Shown here: positions 8,106 through 16,350 of the stretch, piece after piece
Position numbering within the stretch: position 1 is the first letter of the stretch
How the letters are laid out: every line of letters begins with the position of its first letter
DNA from: Massilia sp. BSC265
GTDB lineage: Bacteria > Pseudomonadota > Gammaproteobacteria > Burkholderiales > Burkholderiaceae_D
DNA length: 64,000 bases
Assembly: GCF_000740675.1 (NCBI RefSeq)
Contig: NZ_JPXI01000023.1
Span: forward strand, 1 to 64,000
Direction of reading: 5' to 3'
Notes under the pieces: generated by a model
The model's database searches: none
Told to the model about the DNA's origin: nothing
Seen by the model: only the letters and a program-made list of their open reading frames with translations
Translations under genes and position numbers: made by a program

Positions 8106-9638
8106 TCAGCGCTCCGGCTTGTTGTCGTCTGGAGGTGCACTGCCCGGGTCGCCCCGGCGCGCCTCGGGGTGCCCGTCGAGCTGGTCGGGGACGGCGCCGG
8201 CGTCGTCGTCGTCGTTCTGCACGTCGGCCGCCGACAGCGGCCGCATCGGCGTGCGTCCCTCGCCGGGCCCGCCCTCGGGCGCCTGGTGCAGTTCGAAGCG
8301 CTGCGGTCCTTTGCGCATCATGCGCAGCAGGTAGACGGTGCCGGTGCCGAACACGAAGATGTAGGCGACCACGAACAGCACCAGCGTCAGCCCCAGGGTG
8401 CCGGCACTGTGCGGCGAGACCGCATCGGCGGTGCGCAGCACTCCGTACACGACCCAGGGCTGGCGCCCGACTTCGGTGGTGGTCCAGCCGGCCAGGATCG
8501 CGATCAGTCCCGCCGGCCCCATCCACAGCGCGAAGCGCAGGAAGGGACGTGTCGTCCATATTCGCGCCTCCCCTCCCCCTTCCGCTCCCCGTCTGCGCCG
8601 CAGCCACAGGCTCCAGGCGCCCAGCGCGATCATGAGCAGGCCGAGCCCCACCATCAGGCGGAAGCTCCAGAACACGATCAGCGAGTTCGGCCGGTCTTCG
8701 GGCGGGAATTCCTTGAGCCCGGGGAACTGGCCATTCCAGGAATGGGTCAGGATCAGGCTGCCCAGGTGCGGGATGCCGACCGCGTACTTGGTCCTTTCCT
8801 CTTCCATGTCGGGGATGCCGAACAGCAGCAGCGGGATCGCCTTGTCCCCTTCGTTCTGCCAGTGCCCCTCCATCGCCGCCAGCTTGGCGGGCTGGTGCTT
8901 GAGCGTGTTCAGGCCGTGGAAGTCGCCCACCACCGCCTGGATCGGCGCCACGATCAGGATCATCCACATCGCCATCGACACCATCTTGCGCACCGCCGGG
9001 TTGTCGCGGCCGCGCAAGAGCTGCCAAGCCCCGCAGGCACCGACGATCAGGGCAGTGGTGAGGTAGGCCGCGATCACCATGTGCAACAGGCGGTACGGGA
9101 AGGAGGGATTGAAGACGATCGCCAGCCAGTCGGCCGGGACCATGCGTCCGCCCTCGATGGCATAGCCCCGCGGGGTCTGCATCCAGCTGTTGGCCGCCAG
9201 GATCCAGGTGGACGAGATCAGGGTGCCGATCGCGACCGCACAGGTCGCGGCGAAATGCAGGCCGGGGCCGACCCGGGTCCAGCCGAACAGCATCACGCCC
9301 AGGAAGCCGGCTTCGAGGAAGAAAGCGGTCAGCACCTCGTAGGACAGGATCGGTCCCATGATGCTGCCGGCGAACTCGGACAGGTAACTCCAGTTGGTGC
9401 CGATCTGGTAGGCCATCACGATGCCGGACACCACGCCCATGCCGAAGGTGACGGCGAAGATCTTCAGCCAGTAGTGGTAGAGGTCGACGTAGACCTGGCG
9501 CTTGGTGCGGAGCCAGCACAGCTCGAGCACGGCCAGGTAGCTTGCCATGCCGATCGTTATCGCCGGAAACAAAATGTGGAAGGACATCGTGAACGCGAAT
9601 TGCACGCGTGCCAGATCCAAAGCGGACAAACCGAACAT
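8106..9638 (-). CDS. cydA: Cytochrome bd-type quinol oxidase subunit I, short Q-loop (CIO type)
   Basis: This is the catalytic subunit of a high-affinity quinol:O2 oxidoreductase, 510 residues. His21 (FHILFPAITIG) matches the b595/d-site ligand region, and GWTRVGPGLHF is also family-typical. The quinol loop is short, with IPHLGSLILTHSWNGQFPG directly before FPPEDRP, as in cyanide-insensitive oxidases (CioA) rather than E. coli CydA. An acidic hydrophilic tail of about 60 residues after the last helix is unusual. The ATG at 9636-9638 has AAAGGAG upstream. It is first in a three-gene operon and divergent from the 10036 gene. Unlike ccoN, no TTGAT-N4-ATCAA box precedes it. Confidence 0.94.
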   Translation of the reverse strand: MFGLSALDLARVQFAFTMSFHILFPAITIGMASYLAVLELCWLRTKRQVYVDLYHYWLKIFAVTFGMGVVSGIVMAYQIGTNWSYLSEFAGSIMGPILSYEVLTAFFLEAGFLGVMLFGWTRVGPGLHFAATCAVAIGTLISSTWILAANSWMQTPRGYAIEGGRMVPADWLAIVFNPSFPYRLLHMVIAAYLTTALIVGACGAWQLLRGRDNPAVRKMVSMAMWMILIVAPIQAVVGDFHGLNTLKHQPAKLAAMEGHWQNEGDKAIPLLLFGIPDMEEERTKYAVGIPHLGSLILTHSWNGQFPGLKEFPPEDRPNSLIVFWSFRLMVGLGLLMIALGAWSLWLRRRRGAEGGGEARIWTTRPFLRFALWMGPAGLIAILAGWTTTEVGRQPWVVYGVLRTADAVSPHSAGTLGLTLVLFVVAYIFVFGTGTVYLLRMMRKGPQRFELHQAPEGGPGEGRTPMRPLSAADVQNDDDDAGAVPDQLDGHPEARRGDPGSAPPDDNKPER

Positions 9639-10035
9639 GCGGGCTCCTTTTGTCGGGCCGTACTCCGTTGTGGTGTCCAGAATCTAGCATGCGTGATGGG
9701 GGCGCACGGTTGGCGATGTCGAATTGATACGCCGGAGCGTTGACTTTGGCTGCATGCGGGCGGTTTTTTTCGGCAGATGCGCGACCCCGCTGCTGCCGGC
9801 ATTGAAACCTTTCTTCGCATCAGAAAATCCAGAGCCACTGATCCATATTAACGAGCTGTCAGATCGTTCCTGCGATCACTAGCCACTCGTCTATATTGGC
9901 TGACGATTCGAGCCCGGCAGCGGCCACGACCGCATCCGGCACGCATACGGACTCGCTATCCGGCGACCCGGCCGCTGCCCTTGCGAGGCAGTGGAACGGG
10001 CTATCCATCGTTCATCGATGTGAAAGGAGATGGTT
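9639..10035. other. Divergent intergenic region between cydA and the beta-domain gene
   Basis: This stretch of about 400 bp contains no gene I can support. It must hold the leftward cyd promoter and the rightward promoter for 10036. An imperfect palindrome GATCG-N6-CGATC lies near 9863-9878. The 9840-9900 part is locally AT-richer, as expected for promoters. No FNR-type box is present. Confidence 0.5.
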
Positions 10036-10500
10036 TTGTCCAACAATCACATTCACCGGGCTGCGACGCTGGTCGCCTCGGGCGCCGGGGAGTCGGAGGC
10101 AGCGGCCGCTTCCTCGGCCATGCCGACGCGCTTCCGGGAGCTCCTGCAAGACGCCGATCCGACCGCCGTCCGGCAATTGTTCGGGACCGCAGCTGCCCGC
10201 GCCGGCCGGCCGGAGCCCGAGCTGAGCGGGACCGGCTTCACCTACCGCCATGACTGGGGTGCCCGGCGCGGGCAGTGGGTGCTGCGCCTGAACTGGAATG
10301 TCATCCAGCCCGCCTCCCGGGTGTTCGCCGCGATCGGCGAAGGCGTGCCGGGCGGAACGGCCGCCGGCAAAATGATCGGCTCGGCGCGCTACACCCTGCA
10401 CAACGTGGCCCCGCGCCGGAACGGCGTCGACATCTGGGTGAACATCGCGTGGAGCGCCGACATCTCGCTCTACGTCGATTACCTGATCATCAACCCTTGA
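10036..10500 (+). CDS. Stand-alone copy of the N-terminal domain of the adjacent metalloprotease
   Basis: The family is unknown. After about 60 variable residues, the last 92 residues (from LSGTGFTYRH to DYLIINP) are close to 80% identical to residues 48-139 of the next protein. They form a compact, probably all-beta domain with GARRGQWVLRLNWN, YTLHNVAP and GVDIWVNIAWSADISLY segments. No signal peptide is seen. AAAGGAG ends directly against the ATG at 10030, which is too close, so the TTG at 10036 (six-base spacing) is the better start; the ATG adds two residues. The next gene starts 22 bp downstream, so the two are probably one operon. It could be a partner, decoy or regulator of the protease, or a recent duplication. 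Confidence 0.75.
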   Translation: MSNNHIHRAATLVASGAGESEAAAASSAMPTRFRELLQDADPTAVRQLFGTAAARAGRPEPELSGTGFTYRHDWGARRGQWVLRLNWNVIQPASRVFAAIGEGVPGGTAAGKMIGSARYTLHNVAPRRNGVDIWVNIAWSADISLYVDYLIINP

Positions 10501-10521
10501 AGCGCACAAGGAGAAACTCCC

Positions 10522-12174
10522 ATGGCACCAAATGATCGCCTCGACCAGGACGCCGCCCTGCTGCTCGACCCCGGAACCGAAGCGCGCGCGGACTCCTCGG
10601 ACACAAAAGGACCCTGGGCCGTTGCCGAAGCCACTGTCGGCGCGGACGGGCTGCAGCCGGCGCTGCAAGGGACAGGCTTCACTTACCGCCACCCCTGGGG
10701 TGCCCGCCGCGGCGAGTGGCTGCTGCGGCTCAACTGGAATCAGATCCAGCCCGGCTCGCAGGTGTTCGTGGCCATCGGCGAAGGCTTGCCGGACGGACCG
10801 GACGCCGGCAAGTTCATCGGCGGGGCCCGCTACACCCTGCACAACGTGGCCCCGCGCGAGGGCGGCGTCGACATCTGGGTGAACATCGAATGGAGCGCCG
10901 ACATCTCGCTCTACGCCGATTACCTGATCGTCAACCCGCCGGTGGCGCCGCCGGACCCGCGCACGGTCTCGGTCACGGTGCACCGCCACGGCAGCGTGGC
11001 CCTGAGCGACGCCGAGGCCGACCGGATCCTGGCCGACATGGGCACGATTCTCCAGAACGACGACACCGGCCCCGACGTCGCGACCCCGGTCCGTTTCGTG
11101 CGCAACGGCGCGGTTCGGGTGCTGCCGGCGACGGTCCCGGGGACCATCCAGACCTCGGCCGACCTCAATGCCCTGCTCAGCGCAGGCAGTGGAATCAAGA
11201 TCGTGCAGGCCATCCGCTGGTGCGGCGGTCCCGGCGACAGCATCATCGGCTGCGCCCCGGTCGGCAGCACCTCGATCAACCTGGCCGCGGTACGCTTCAC
11301 CGCCGACCAGGAGGGCCTGATCTGGGTGCACGAGTACGGCCACAACTGCGGCCTCGGACACCGTAGCGACGACCCGCGCGCCGTCATGTACCCGTCCGTC
11401 GGCGTCGACCACAATGTGGTCAACGAAGCCGAGTCGGCGGCTTTCCTTTCCGGCCCGGCCAGCGTCACCGGCAAGGTGATGCCCGCCGGCGGCTGCTCCT
11501 GCGGCACGGGCGGCCTGCAGGCGCCCGCCGACGTGCGCGACTTCGTCTCCCGGCACTGGGTCGAGGGCGTGCCCTGGGAGCTGGCTTCGCGGTACACGGA
11601 GAAGGATGCCCGCCTGTTGCTGGACTGGCTGGTGAACGAACCCGAGAAGCACGAGGAGTTCCTGACGCAGGTCGTGGCCACCCTCGGCCATATCGGCAGC
11701 GAGGTCGCGGTCCAGCCCCTGATCGACTTCGTGCAGGGCCCGCGCGCCGGCCGCGCCGTGTTCAATGCCAGGAACACCGCCCTGCTGCGCCTCGGCGACC
11801 TGGCCAACCAGACCGGCAGCCGGGCCGCGCTCGACTTCCTGACCAGGGTCGCGGGCGACATGGACCTCGCCCGTGCGCTGGCGGCCCCCCAGGCCACCGA
11901 GGAAAAAGCCATCGCGGCCAAGGCGGGACCGGACGTGGTTGCGCCGACCCTGGACACCCTGGCGGCTGAACTGGCGGTCTCGGCCACCTTCGGGCTGGCG
12001 CTGGCCGGCACCGCGCAGACGCAGCAGGCCGTCGAAGCCTTGATGGCGAATCCGGATGCCTTTGCCACGGTGAACCAGGCGGCGCGAGAGGCGGCGCAGA
12101 TCGCCGCGACCGTACGGGCCAAGGGCCGGGAGGAGTACTACAGGATGAAGGCGGAACACCGGCATCGCCTGTAG
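10522..12174 (+). CDS. Matrixin-like zinc metalloprotease with N-terminal beta domain and helical-repeat tail
   Basis: This is a 550-residue predicted zinc endopeptidase. The active-site motif is HEYGHNCGLGH (H270, E271, H274, H280: HExxHxxGxxH). It is followed by a Met-turn AVMYPSVG (M289), which places it in the metzincins, nearest the matrixin pattern. Residues 48-139 repeat the domain encoded by the preceding gene. After the protease domain, a Cys/Gly-rich link (GGCSCGTGG) leads to a helical tail resembling HEAT-type repeats (VATLGHIGSEVAVQPLIDFV) and an Ala-rich end. No signal peptide is visible, so export, if any, is by another route. AAGGAG lies eight bases before the ATG. Substrate unknown. 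Confidence 0.82.
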   Translation: MAPNDRLDQDAALLLDPGTEARADSSDTKGPWAVAEATVGADGLQPALQGTGFTYRHPWGARRGEWLLRLNWNQIQPGSQVFVAIGEGLPDGPDAGKFIGGARYTLHNVAPREGGVDIWVNIEWSADISLYADYLIVNPPVAPPDPRTVSVTVHRHGSVALSDAEADRILADMGTILQNDDTGPDVATPVRFVRNGAVRVLPATVPGTIQTSADLNALLSAGSGIKIVQAIRWCGGPGDSIIGCAPVGSTSINLAAVRFTADQEGLIWVHEYGHNCGLGHRSDDPRAVMYPSVGVDHNVVNEAESAAFLSGPASVTGKVMPAGGCSCGTGGLQAPADVRDFVSRHWVEGVPWELASRYTEKDARLLLDWLVNEPEKHEEFLTQVVATLGHIGSEVAVQPLIDFVQGPRAGRAVFNARNTALLRLGDLANQTGSRAALDFLTRVAGDMDLARALAAPQATEEKAIAAKAGPDVVAPTLDTLAAELAVSATFGLALAGTAQTQQAVEALMANPDAFATVNQAAREAAQIAATVRAKGREEYYRMKAEHRHRL

Positions 12175-12182
12175 CAGCCGGC

Positions 12183-12236
12183 GTAGGGTGGCGCCCCGTC
12201 ATCCAGGCCACTGGCCTGGATGACGCCACGCGCTGA
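12183..12236. repeat. REP-like hairpin after the metalloprotease gene
   Basis: GTAGGGTGGCG at the left and CGCCACGCG at the right flank a perfect hairpin of GTCATCCAGGCC and GGCCTGGATGAC around the loop ACT (12198-12224). The outer arms match the outer arms of the repeats near 12286 and 51269. It lies 9 bp after the stop, has no T-run, and may act as a transcript 3' end or be a REP-type mobile repeat. Confidence 0.7.
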
Positions 12237-12285
12237 TCGTTACCGGCCCCGGTATCGTGCCGGAGCATCTTGTTGCAACCGATCA

Positions 12286-12312
12286 CCGCGTGGGCGGGAG
12301 GCCCGCCCACGC
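12286..12312. repeat. REP-like GTGGGCGGG hairpin upstream of fnr
   Basis: A perfect inverted repeat with 11-bp arms GCGTGGGCGGG (12288-12298) and CCCGCCCACGC (12302-12312) encloses the loop AGG. The same arms, with ACCGCG in front, recur at 51372-51395. It sits 89 bp upstream of the fnr start, between two gene units, as expected of extragenic palindromes. Confidence 0.75.
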
Positions 12313-12314
12313 TA

Positions 12315-12335
12315 CTTTCATCTGCGAAATGAAAG
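12315..12335 (+). promoter_or_regulatory. Candidate operator and -10 element upstream of fnr
   Basis: CTTTCAT (12315-12321) and ATGAAAG (12329-12335) form a perfect inverted repeat with a 7-bp spacer. A consensus TATAAT lies at 12356-12361, 40 bp before the fnr ATG, so the palindrome would sit about -53 to -33 and overlap the -35 area. A regulator binding here is inferred from position and symmetry; the protein is unknown. Confidence 0.45.
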
Positions 12336-12400
12336 CCGCGAACCCGGCCTTTGTCTATAATGGCTGCGTCAGCATATTCGCGCGTTTTCACGTTCCCGCC

Positions 12401-13165
12401 ATGAACCAACCCATTTCGCTCCCGGGCGAAGCGCCAGTCAGCATCCAGGCCCTCAAGACCAGCTGCAGCGCCTGCAGCATGCACCAGCTGTGCCTGCCGA
12501 TGGGCCTCGAGGATGCCGACATCAACCGCCTCGACCAGATCATCGGCCGCCGCCGCCGCCTCGCGCGCGACGAGCGCCTGTATGCGATGGGCGAGCCCTT
12601 CCGCAACCTGTACGCGGTGCGCTTCGGCCATTTCAAGACCTACCAGGTGAACGCGGCCGGCGAAGCCCAGATCACCGGCTTCCAGATGGCCGGCGAACTG
12701 CTGGGCATGGATGCGATCAGCGGCACCCACCACTGCGACGCCGTGGCCCTCGAGGACAGCGAGGTGTGCGAGATCCCGTTTTCGCGCCTGGAAGATCTGT
12801 TCGGCCATGTGCCGGCCCTGCTGCGCCACTTCCACCGCATCATGAGCCAGGAAATCACGCGCGAGCAGAACGTCATGCTACTGCTCGGCAATATGCGGGC
12901 CGAGCAGCGCTTCGCCGTCTTCCTGGTCAACCTGTCGGCGCGCTATGCAGCGCGCGGCTATTCGCCGAGCAGCTTCCAGCTGCGCATGTCGCGCGAGGAC
13001 ATCGGCAACTACCTCGGGCTCACCATCGAGAGCATCAGCCGCCTGCTGTCGCGCTTCAAGAAGCAGGGCTGGCTGCAGGTGGACAAGCGCGAGGTCACCC
13101 TGCTCGACCCGGCCAAGCTCAAGGCGCTGGCGGCCGGCACCGACGTCTGCAGCCCGATGGGCTGA
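12401..13165 (+). CDS. fnr: FNR-type oxygen-sensing transcription regulator
   Basis: This is a global regulator of the anaerobic/microaerobic switch, 254 residues. The four [4Fe-4S] ligands are present: C22, C25 and C31 (CSACSMHQLC), and C123 in SEVCEIPF, matching E. coli C20, C23, C29 and C122. A cyclic-nucleotide-type beta roll and dimer helix follow. The DNA-binding helix reads LTIESISRLLSRF, keeping the E..SR residues that read TTGAT half-sites. Three such boxes lie upstream of ccoN, hemN and aer in this window, so these are likely direct targets. I start at ATG 12401; upstream in-frame codons run into the promoter. An AraC gene follows 11 bp later. Confidence 0.95.
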   Translation: MNQPISLPGEAPVSIQALKTSCSACSMHQLCLPMGLEDADINRLDQIIGRRRRLARDERLYAMGEPFRNLYAVRFGHFKTYQVNAAGEAQITGFQMAGELLGMDAISGTHHCDAVALEDSEVCEIPFSRLEDLFGHVPALLRHFHRIMSQEITREQNVMLLLGNMRAEQRFAVFLVNLSARYAARGYSPSSFQLRMSREDIGNYLGLTIESISRLLSRFKKQGWLQVDKREVTLLDPAKLKALAAGTDVCSPMG

Positions 13166-13176
13166 GACCTGGCGCG

Positions 13177-13959
13177 ATGGCTGCACCGCTGCTCGGCCCG
13201 CATCTGGACCTGCATCTGCGCAGCTATGGCGAGACGCGCACCTCGGACCGCCACGCGTTCGGCCAACTGGTGCTGCCCGTGAGCGGCGAAGTCGCGCTCG
13301 AGATCGAGGGACGCCAGGCCCGGCTCGATCCCCTGTGCGTCGCGGTAGTGGCGCCCGGTGCCTGGCACTCCGAATGCAGTTCGGTTTCCAACCAGTCGCT
13401 CATCGTCGACCTGGACGCGGATACGTTTGCGCGCGGACCCTGGCAGCGACTGCTCGAGCGGCCGTTCGGCACCATCGGTCCCGCCGCGCGCAAGCTGGTC
13501 GAGTTCATGGGTATCCTGGCCGCCACCCGGCCGCCCGCTCCGTCCGTGCTGCAGGGCTGGACGCCGCTGCTGCTCGACACCCTGGACCTGGGCGCGCCCC
13601 GGCCGGCCTCGCGCCTGGCCGCCCTGCTCGCCCGCATCGAGGCCGAACCGGGCCTGCCGTGGACGACCGACAGCATGGCGCGCACGGCGGGCCTGAGCCT
13701 CAGCCGCCTGCACGCCCTGTTTCGCGAAGAACGCGACAGCACGCCCCATGACTGGCTGCTCGACTGCCGCCTGCGGCGCGCCTGCGAATGGCTGGCCGGC
13801 AGCGAACGGCCGGTGGCCGAGATCGCGCTGGCCACCGGCTTTTCCGAGCAGAGCGCCCTGACCCGGGCGATGCGCAGGGCCATGGACACCACCCCTGCGG
13901 CCTACCGGCGGGCCCATCGAGAAAACCTGTCTGGCGAGACCCGGTCAACACCGCAGTAG
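13177..13959 (+). CDS. AraC-family transcriptional regulator
   Basis: The product is 260 residues with an N-terminal cupin-like sensor half (HAFGQLVLPVSGEVALEI and VVAPGAWHSE, typical of beta-barrel effector domains). The C-terminal AraC DNA-binding domain has two helix-turn-helix units, around MARTAGLSLSRLHALFREE and VAEIALATGFSEQSALTRAM. The ATG at 13177 lies 11 bp after fnr and may share its transcript. A DMT-type exporter gene starts 60 bp downstream. AraC regulators next to EamA exporters often control them in response to a small effector, so that gene is a plausible target; the ligand is not predictable. Confidence 0.9.
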   Translation: MAAPLLGPHLDLHLRSYGETRTSDRHAFGQLVLPVSGEVALEIEGRQARLDPLCVAVVAPGAWHSECSSVSNQSLIVDLDADTFARGPWQRLLERPFGTIGPAARKLVEFMGILAATRPPAPSVLQGWTPLLLDTLDLGAPRPASRLAALLARIEAEPGLPWTTDSMARTAGLSLSRLHALFREERDSTPHDWLLDCRLRRACEWLAGSERPVAEIALATGFSEQSALTRAMRRAMDTTPAAYRRAHRENLSGETRSTPQ

Positions 13960-14019
13960 CCAGGGTCAAGAAAGGCAAAGGCATCCGGCCGACAATCTCG
14001 CTACCTCAGGAGATCGGCC

Positions 14020-14946
14020 ATGCTTTCGCAGATTCAGACGACATCCCCCACCACCCAGCTCGGCATCGGCGCCGGCATCACCGCGGGCGCCCTCTGGGGC
14101 CTGGTATTCCTCGCGCCCGAGCTCGTGCCCGGCTTCACGCCCCTGCAGTTGTCGGCGGGCCGCTACCTCGCCTACGGCATCGCTGCCGCGCTGCTGGTCG
14201 CACGGGCCTGGCCGCGCCTCAGGCGCAGCCTCACCGGGGCCGACTGGCGCGGCCTGGCCTGGCTCAGCCTGGCCGGCAACATCGTGTACTACCTGTTTCT
14301 GGCCCAGGCGGTGCAGACGGGCGGCGTCGCCATGACCTCGATCGTGATCGGGCTGCTGCCGATCACCGTCACGCTGGCGGGCTTGCGCGAGCACGGCGCG
14401 GTGCCGCTGCGGCGCCTGGCGCCCTCCCTGCTGCTCGGCGGGGCCGGCCTGGCCTGCATCGGCTGGGAGGCACTGGCCTCCGGTGAGGGCGGCTCGGCCA
14501 TCGGCCTGCTGTGCGCGCTCGGGTCCCTGGCGTCGTGGACTTTCTATGCGGTGGTCAACCGGCGCTGGCTGGCGCGGCTCGAGGACGTCTCGGCCAACGA
14601 ATGGAGCCTGCTGGTCGGGGTGATGACGGGCGCCCAGGCCCTGCTGCTGGCGGTGCCGGCCTTCCCGGGCGGCGGTGCTTCGCACACGGCCCTCGAGTGG
14701 CTGCAGTTCCTCGGCGTCGTGACGGCGGTCGGGATTCTCTGTTCCGTGGTCGGCAATGCCCTGTGGAACTACGCCAGCCGCGCCCTGCCGATCGCGCTGA
14801 TGGGACAGATGATCGTGTTCGAGACCGTGTTCGCCTCGCTCTACGGCTTCCTGTGGGAGGCGCGCTGGCCCAGCGGCCTCGAGGCCTCGGCGCTGTTGCT
14901 GCTGGCGGCCGGGGTGGCCTCGAGCGCCGCCGCGCACCGGGAATGA
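14020..14946 (+). CDS. DMT-superfamily (EamA) membrane transporter
   Basis: This is a 308-residue integral membrane protein with about ten transmembrane helices arranged as two EamA repeats. Each repeat has the usual Gly/Pro-rich helix starts, for example AGALWGLVFLAPELVPG and LASWTFYAVVNRRWLARL. Such proteins export metabolites or drugs across the inner membrane; the substrate is not readable from sequence. AGGAG lies seven bases before the ATG. The upstream AraC gene is the likely regulator. The 3' end is one base from the end of a convergent phosphoesterase gene, so there is no room for a separate terminator. Confidence 0.9.
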   Translation: MLSQIQTTSPTTQLGIGAGITAGALWGLVFLAPELVPGFTPLQLSAGRYLAYGIAAALLVARAWPRLRRSLTGADWRGLAWLSLAGNIVYYLFLAQAVQTGGVAMTSIVIGLLPITVTLAGLREHGAVPLRRLAPSLLLGGAGLACIGWEALASGEGGSAIGLLCALGSLASWTFYAVVNRRWLARLEDVSANEWSLLVGVMTGAQALLLAVPAFPGGGASHTALEWLQFLGVVTAVGILCSVVGNALWNYASRALPIALMGQMIVFETVFASLYGFLWEARWPSGLEASALLLLAAGVASSAAAHRE

Positions 14947-14947
14947 A

Positions 14948-15781
14948 TCAGACCTCGACGACGAGGTCGGGACGGAAGGCTTCCTGTTCGCCCTTGCTGA
15001 GGTAGCCGAGCGGGTTGGCGACCACGCGGCAGGACCATGGCCGCCCTGCCTCGACGCCGCTGGCCACGTAATCGTTGGCGCAATGCAGGTGGCCGTGGAT
15101 CCAGAGGTCGGCCTGCGGGAACAATCCGTCGAGCGCATTGCAGAAGCCTGCGGTGCCCGGCGTGAGCCCGTAGCGCGGGTCGGCGCTTTGCAGGCTGGGG
15201 GCGAAGTGGGTCACTACCACCGTGGTCCCGTCGAAAGGCGCCGCCAGCGCGCCGCGCAGCCAGTCCTGGCAGTCCAGCGACATCTCCCGGATGCCTTCGG
15301 CCAGCACCTTCTCGCCGTTCTTCAGGGTGGTGTTCTTCGAGAGGTAGTAGTTCGCCGCCCGGAAGGCCTTGTCGCGTTTCTGCAGCTGCTTGGCCAGGTC
15401 TTGCTCCTGCAATGCCAGCGCGTCGAAGTCGCTCCACAGGGTGGTGCCGATGAAGCGGACCTGCCCGATGGCGAGGGTCTCGCGGTCCAGCCATTCGATG
15501 CCGAGGCGTGCGCAGCTGGCCTGCAGGCGCGCATAGGCCTCGTCGTATTCGAGGCCGTCGAATTCGTGGTTGCCGGGGACGTACAGGACGCGTGCGGATG
15601 AGGCGCCAGGACGCAGGGGCGAGAAGCGTTCGAGGCCGAAGTCCTCGTCGGTCAGGCGCGAGCCTGGCTGGTAGGAACCGATGTCGCCCGCCAGGATGAC
15701 GACATCGGTGTCGAGCCGGATCTGCGGAACGAAGCCCGCGTAGCGTTCGAGGTGCAGGTCGGAGAAAAGCTGGATGCGCAT
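14948..15781 (-). CDS. Calcineurin-like metallophosphoesterase
   Basis: This is a 277-residue single-domain phosphoesterase. The metal-binding signature is complete: DLHLE near residue 8, GDIG near residue 33, GNHEFDG in the middle, VTHFAP, and GHLHCANDY late in the protein. These residues bind two divalent metals in the calcineurin fold. The substrate is unknown; relatives act on nucleotides, cyclic nucleotides or phosphoproteins. There is no signal peptide, so it is cytoplasmic. It is a single gene, convergent with the DMT transporter and 45 bp upstream of the VOC gene. Confidence 0.9.
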   Translation of the reverse strand: MRIQLFSDLHLERYAGFVPQIRLDTDVVILAGDIGSYQPGSRLTDEDFGLERFSPLRPGASSARVLYVPGNHEFDGLEYDEAYARLQASCARLGIEWLDRETLAIGQVRFIGTTLWSDFDALALQEQDLAKQLQKRDKAFRAANYYLSKNTTLKNGEKVLAEGIREMSLDCQDWLRGALAAPFDGTTVVVTHFAPSLQSADPRYGLTPGTAGFCNALDGLFPQADLWIHGHLHCANDYVASGVEAGRPWSCRVVANPLGYLSKGEQEAFRPDLVVEV

Positions 15782-15826
15782 GGTCGGCGCAGTATAGCGG
15801 TTTCCGCTACAGCCTGCGCCGCGGTG

Positions 15827-16255
15827 TCAGAAGCTGACGCGCACGTAGGGTGCGTTTCTTTTCGCCTCGCCGTGGTAGACCGCTTCGATGTTGTTGCCGT
15901 CCGGGTCGAGCACGAAGGCGCCGTAGTAGCCCGGGTGGTAGGCGCGCTCCCCGGGGCGGCCGTTGTCCCTGCCGCCGGCGGCCAGTGCCGCGAAGTAGAA
16001 GGCGCTCACCATCTTGCGGTCGCGCGCCTGGAAGGCCAGGTGATGGCGGCCGGTCAGCACGCCCTGCGCGGCCCCGCTGTCGCGGCTGGAAATGAAGAGC
16101 TCGTCCGCCCAGAAGTAATCGTCACCCGAGCCGCCCAGGGGAATGCCGAGCACCTCGAACACGGCGGTGTAGAACCTGCGCGATGCGGACAGGTCGCGCA
16201 CCACGAGCTGGATGTGGTCGATCAGTCGGCCGCGGTAGATTTCCTGTGTTTCCAT
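15827..16255 (-). CDS. VOC-family (glyoxalase/dioxygenase-like) protein
   Basis: This is a 142-residue vicinal-oxygen-chelate fold protein. It has the N-terminal IDHIQLVVRDLSASRRFYT motif, HHLAFQARDR in the middle, and a C-terminal DPDGNNIEAVYHG where the Glu usually binds the metal. The two beta-alpha-beta-beta-beta halves are both complete. The substrate is unknown; members include glyoxalase I, extradiol dioxygenases and antibiotic-resistance proteins. I use ATG 16253-16255 (AGGAGCACAGC upstream) rather than longer in-frame options. It is a single gene. Confidence 0.88.
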   Translation of the reverse strand: METQEIYRGRLIDHIQLVVRDLSASRRFYTAVFEVLGIPLGGSGDDYFWADELFISSRDSGAAQGVLTGRHHLAFQARDRKMVSAFYFAALAAGGRDNGRPGERAYHPGYYGAFVLDPDGNNIEAVYHGEAKRNAPYVRVSF

Positions 16256-16350
16256 GCTGTGCTCCTGTCGTGGAAGGTCGTGAAAGACAGCGTGTGCGGG
16301 AGCCAGTGTAGTGGCAACGCCGGGCCCAGCCAACGCTTGACCCGCGGCTA

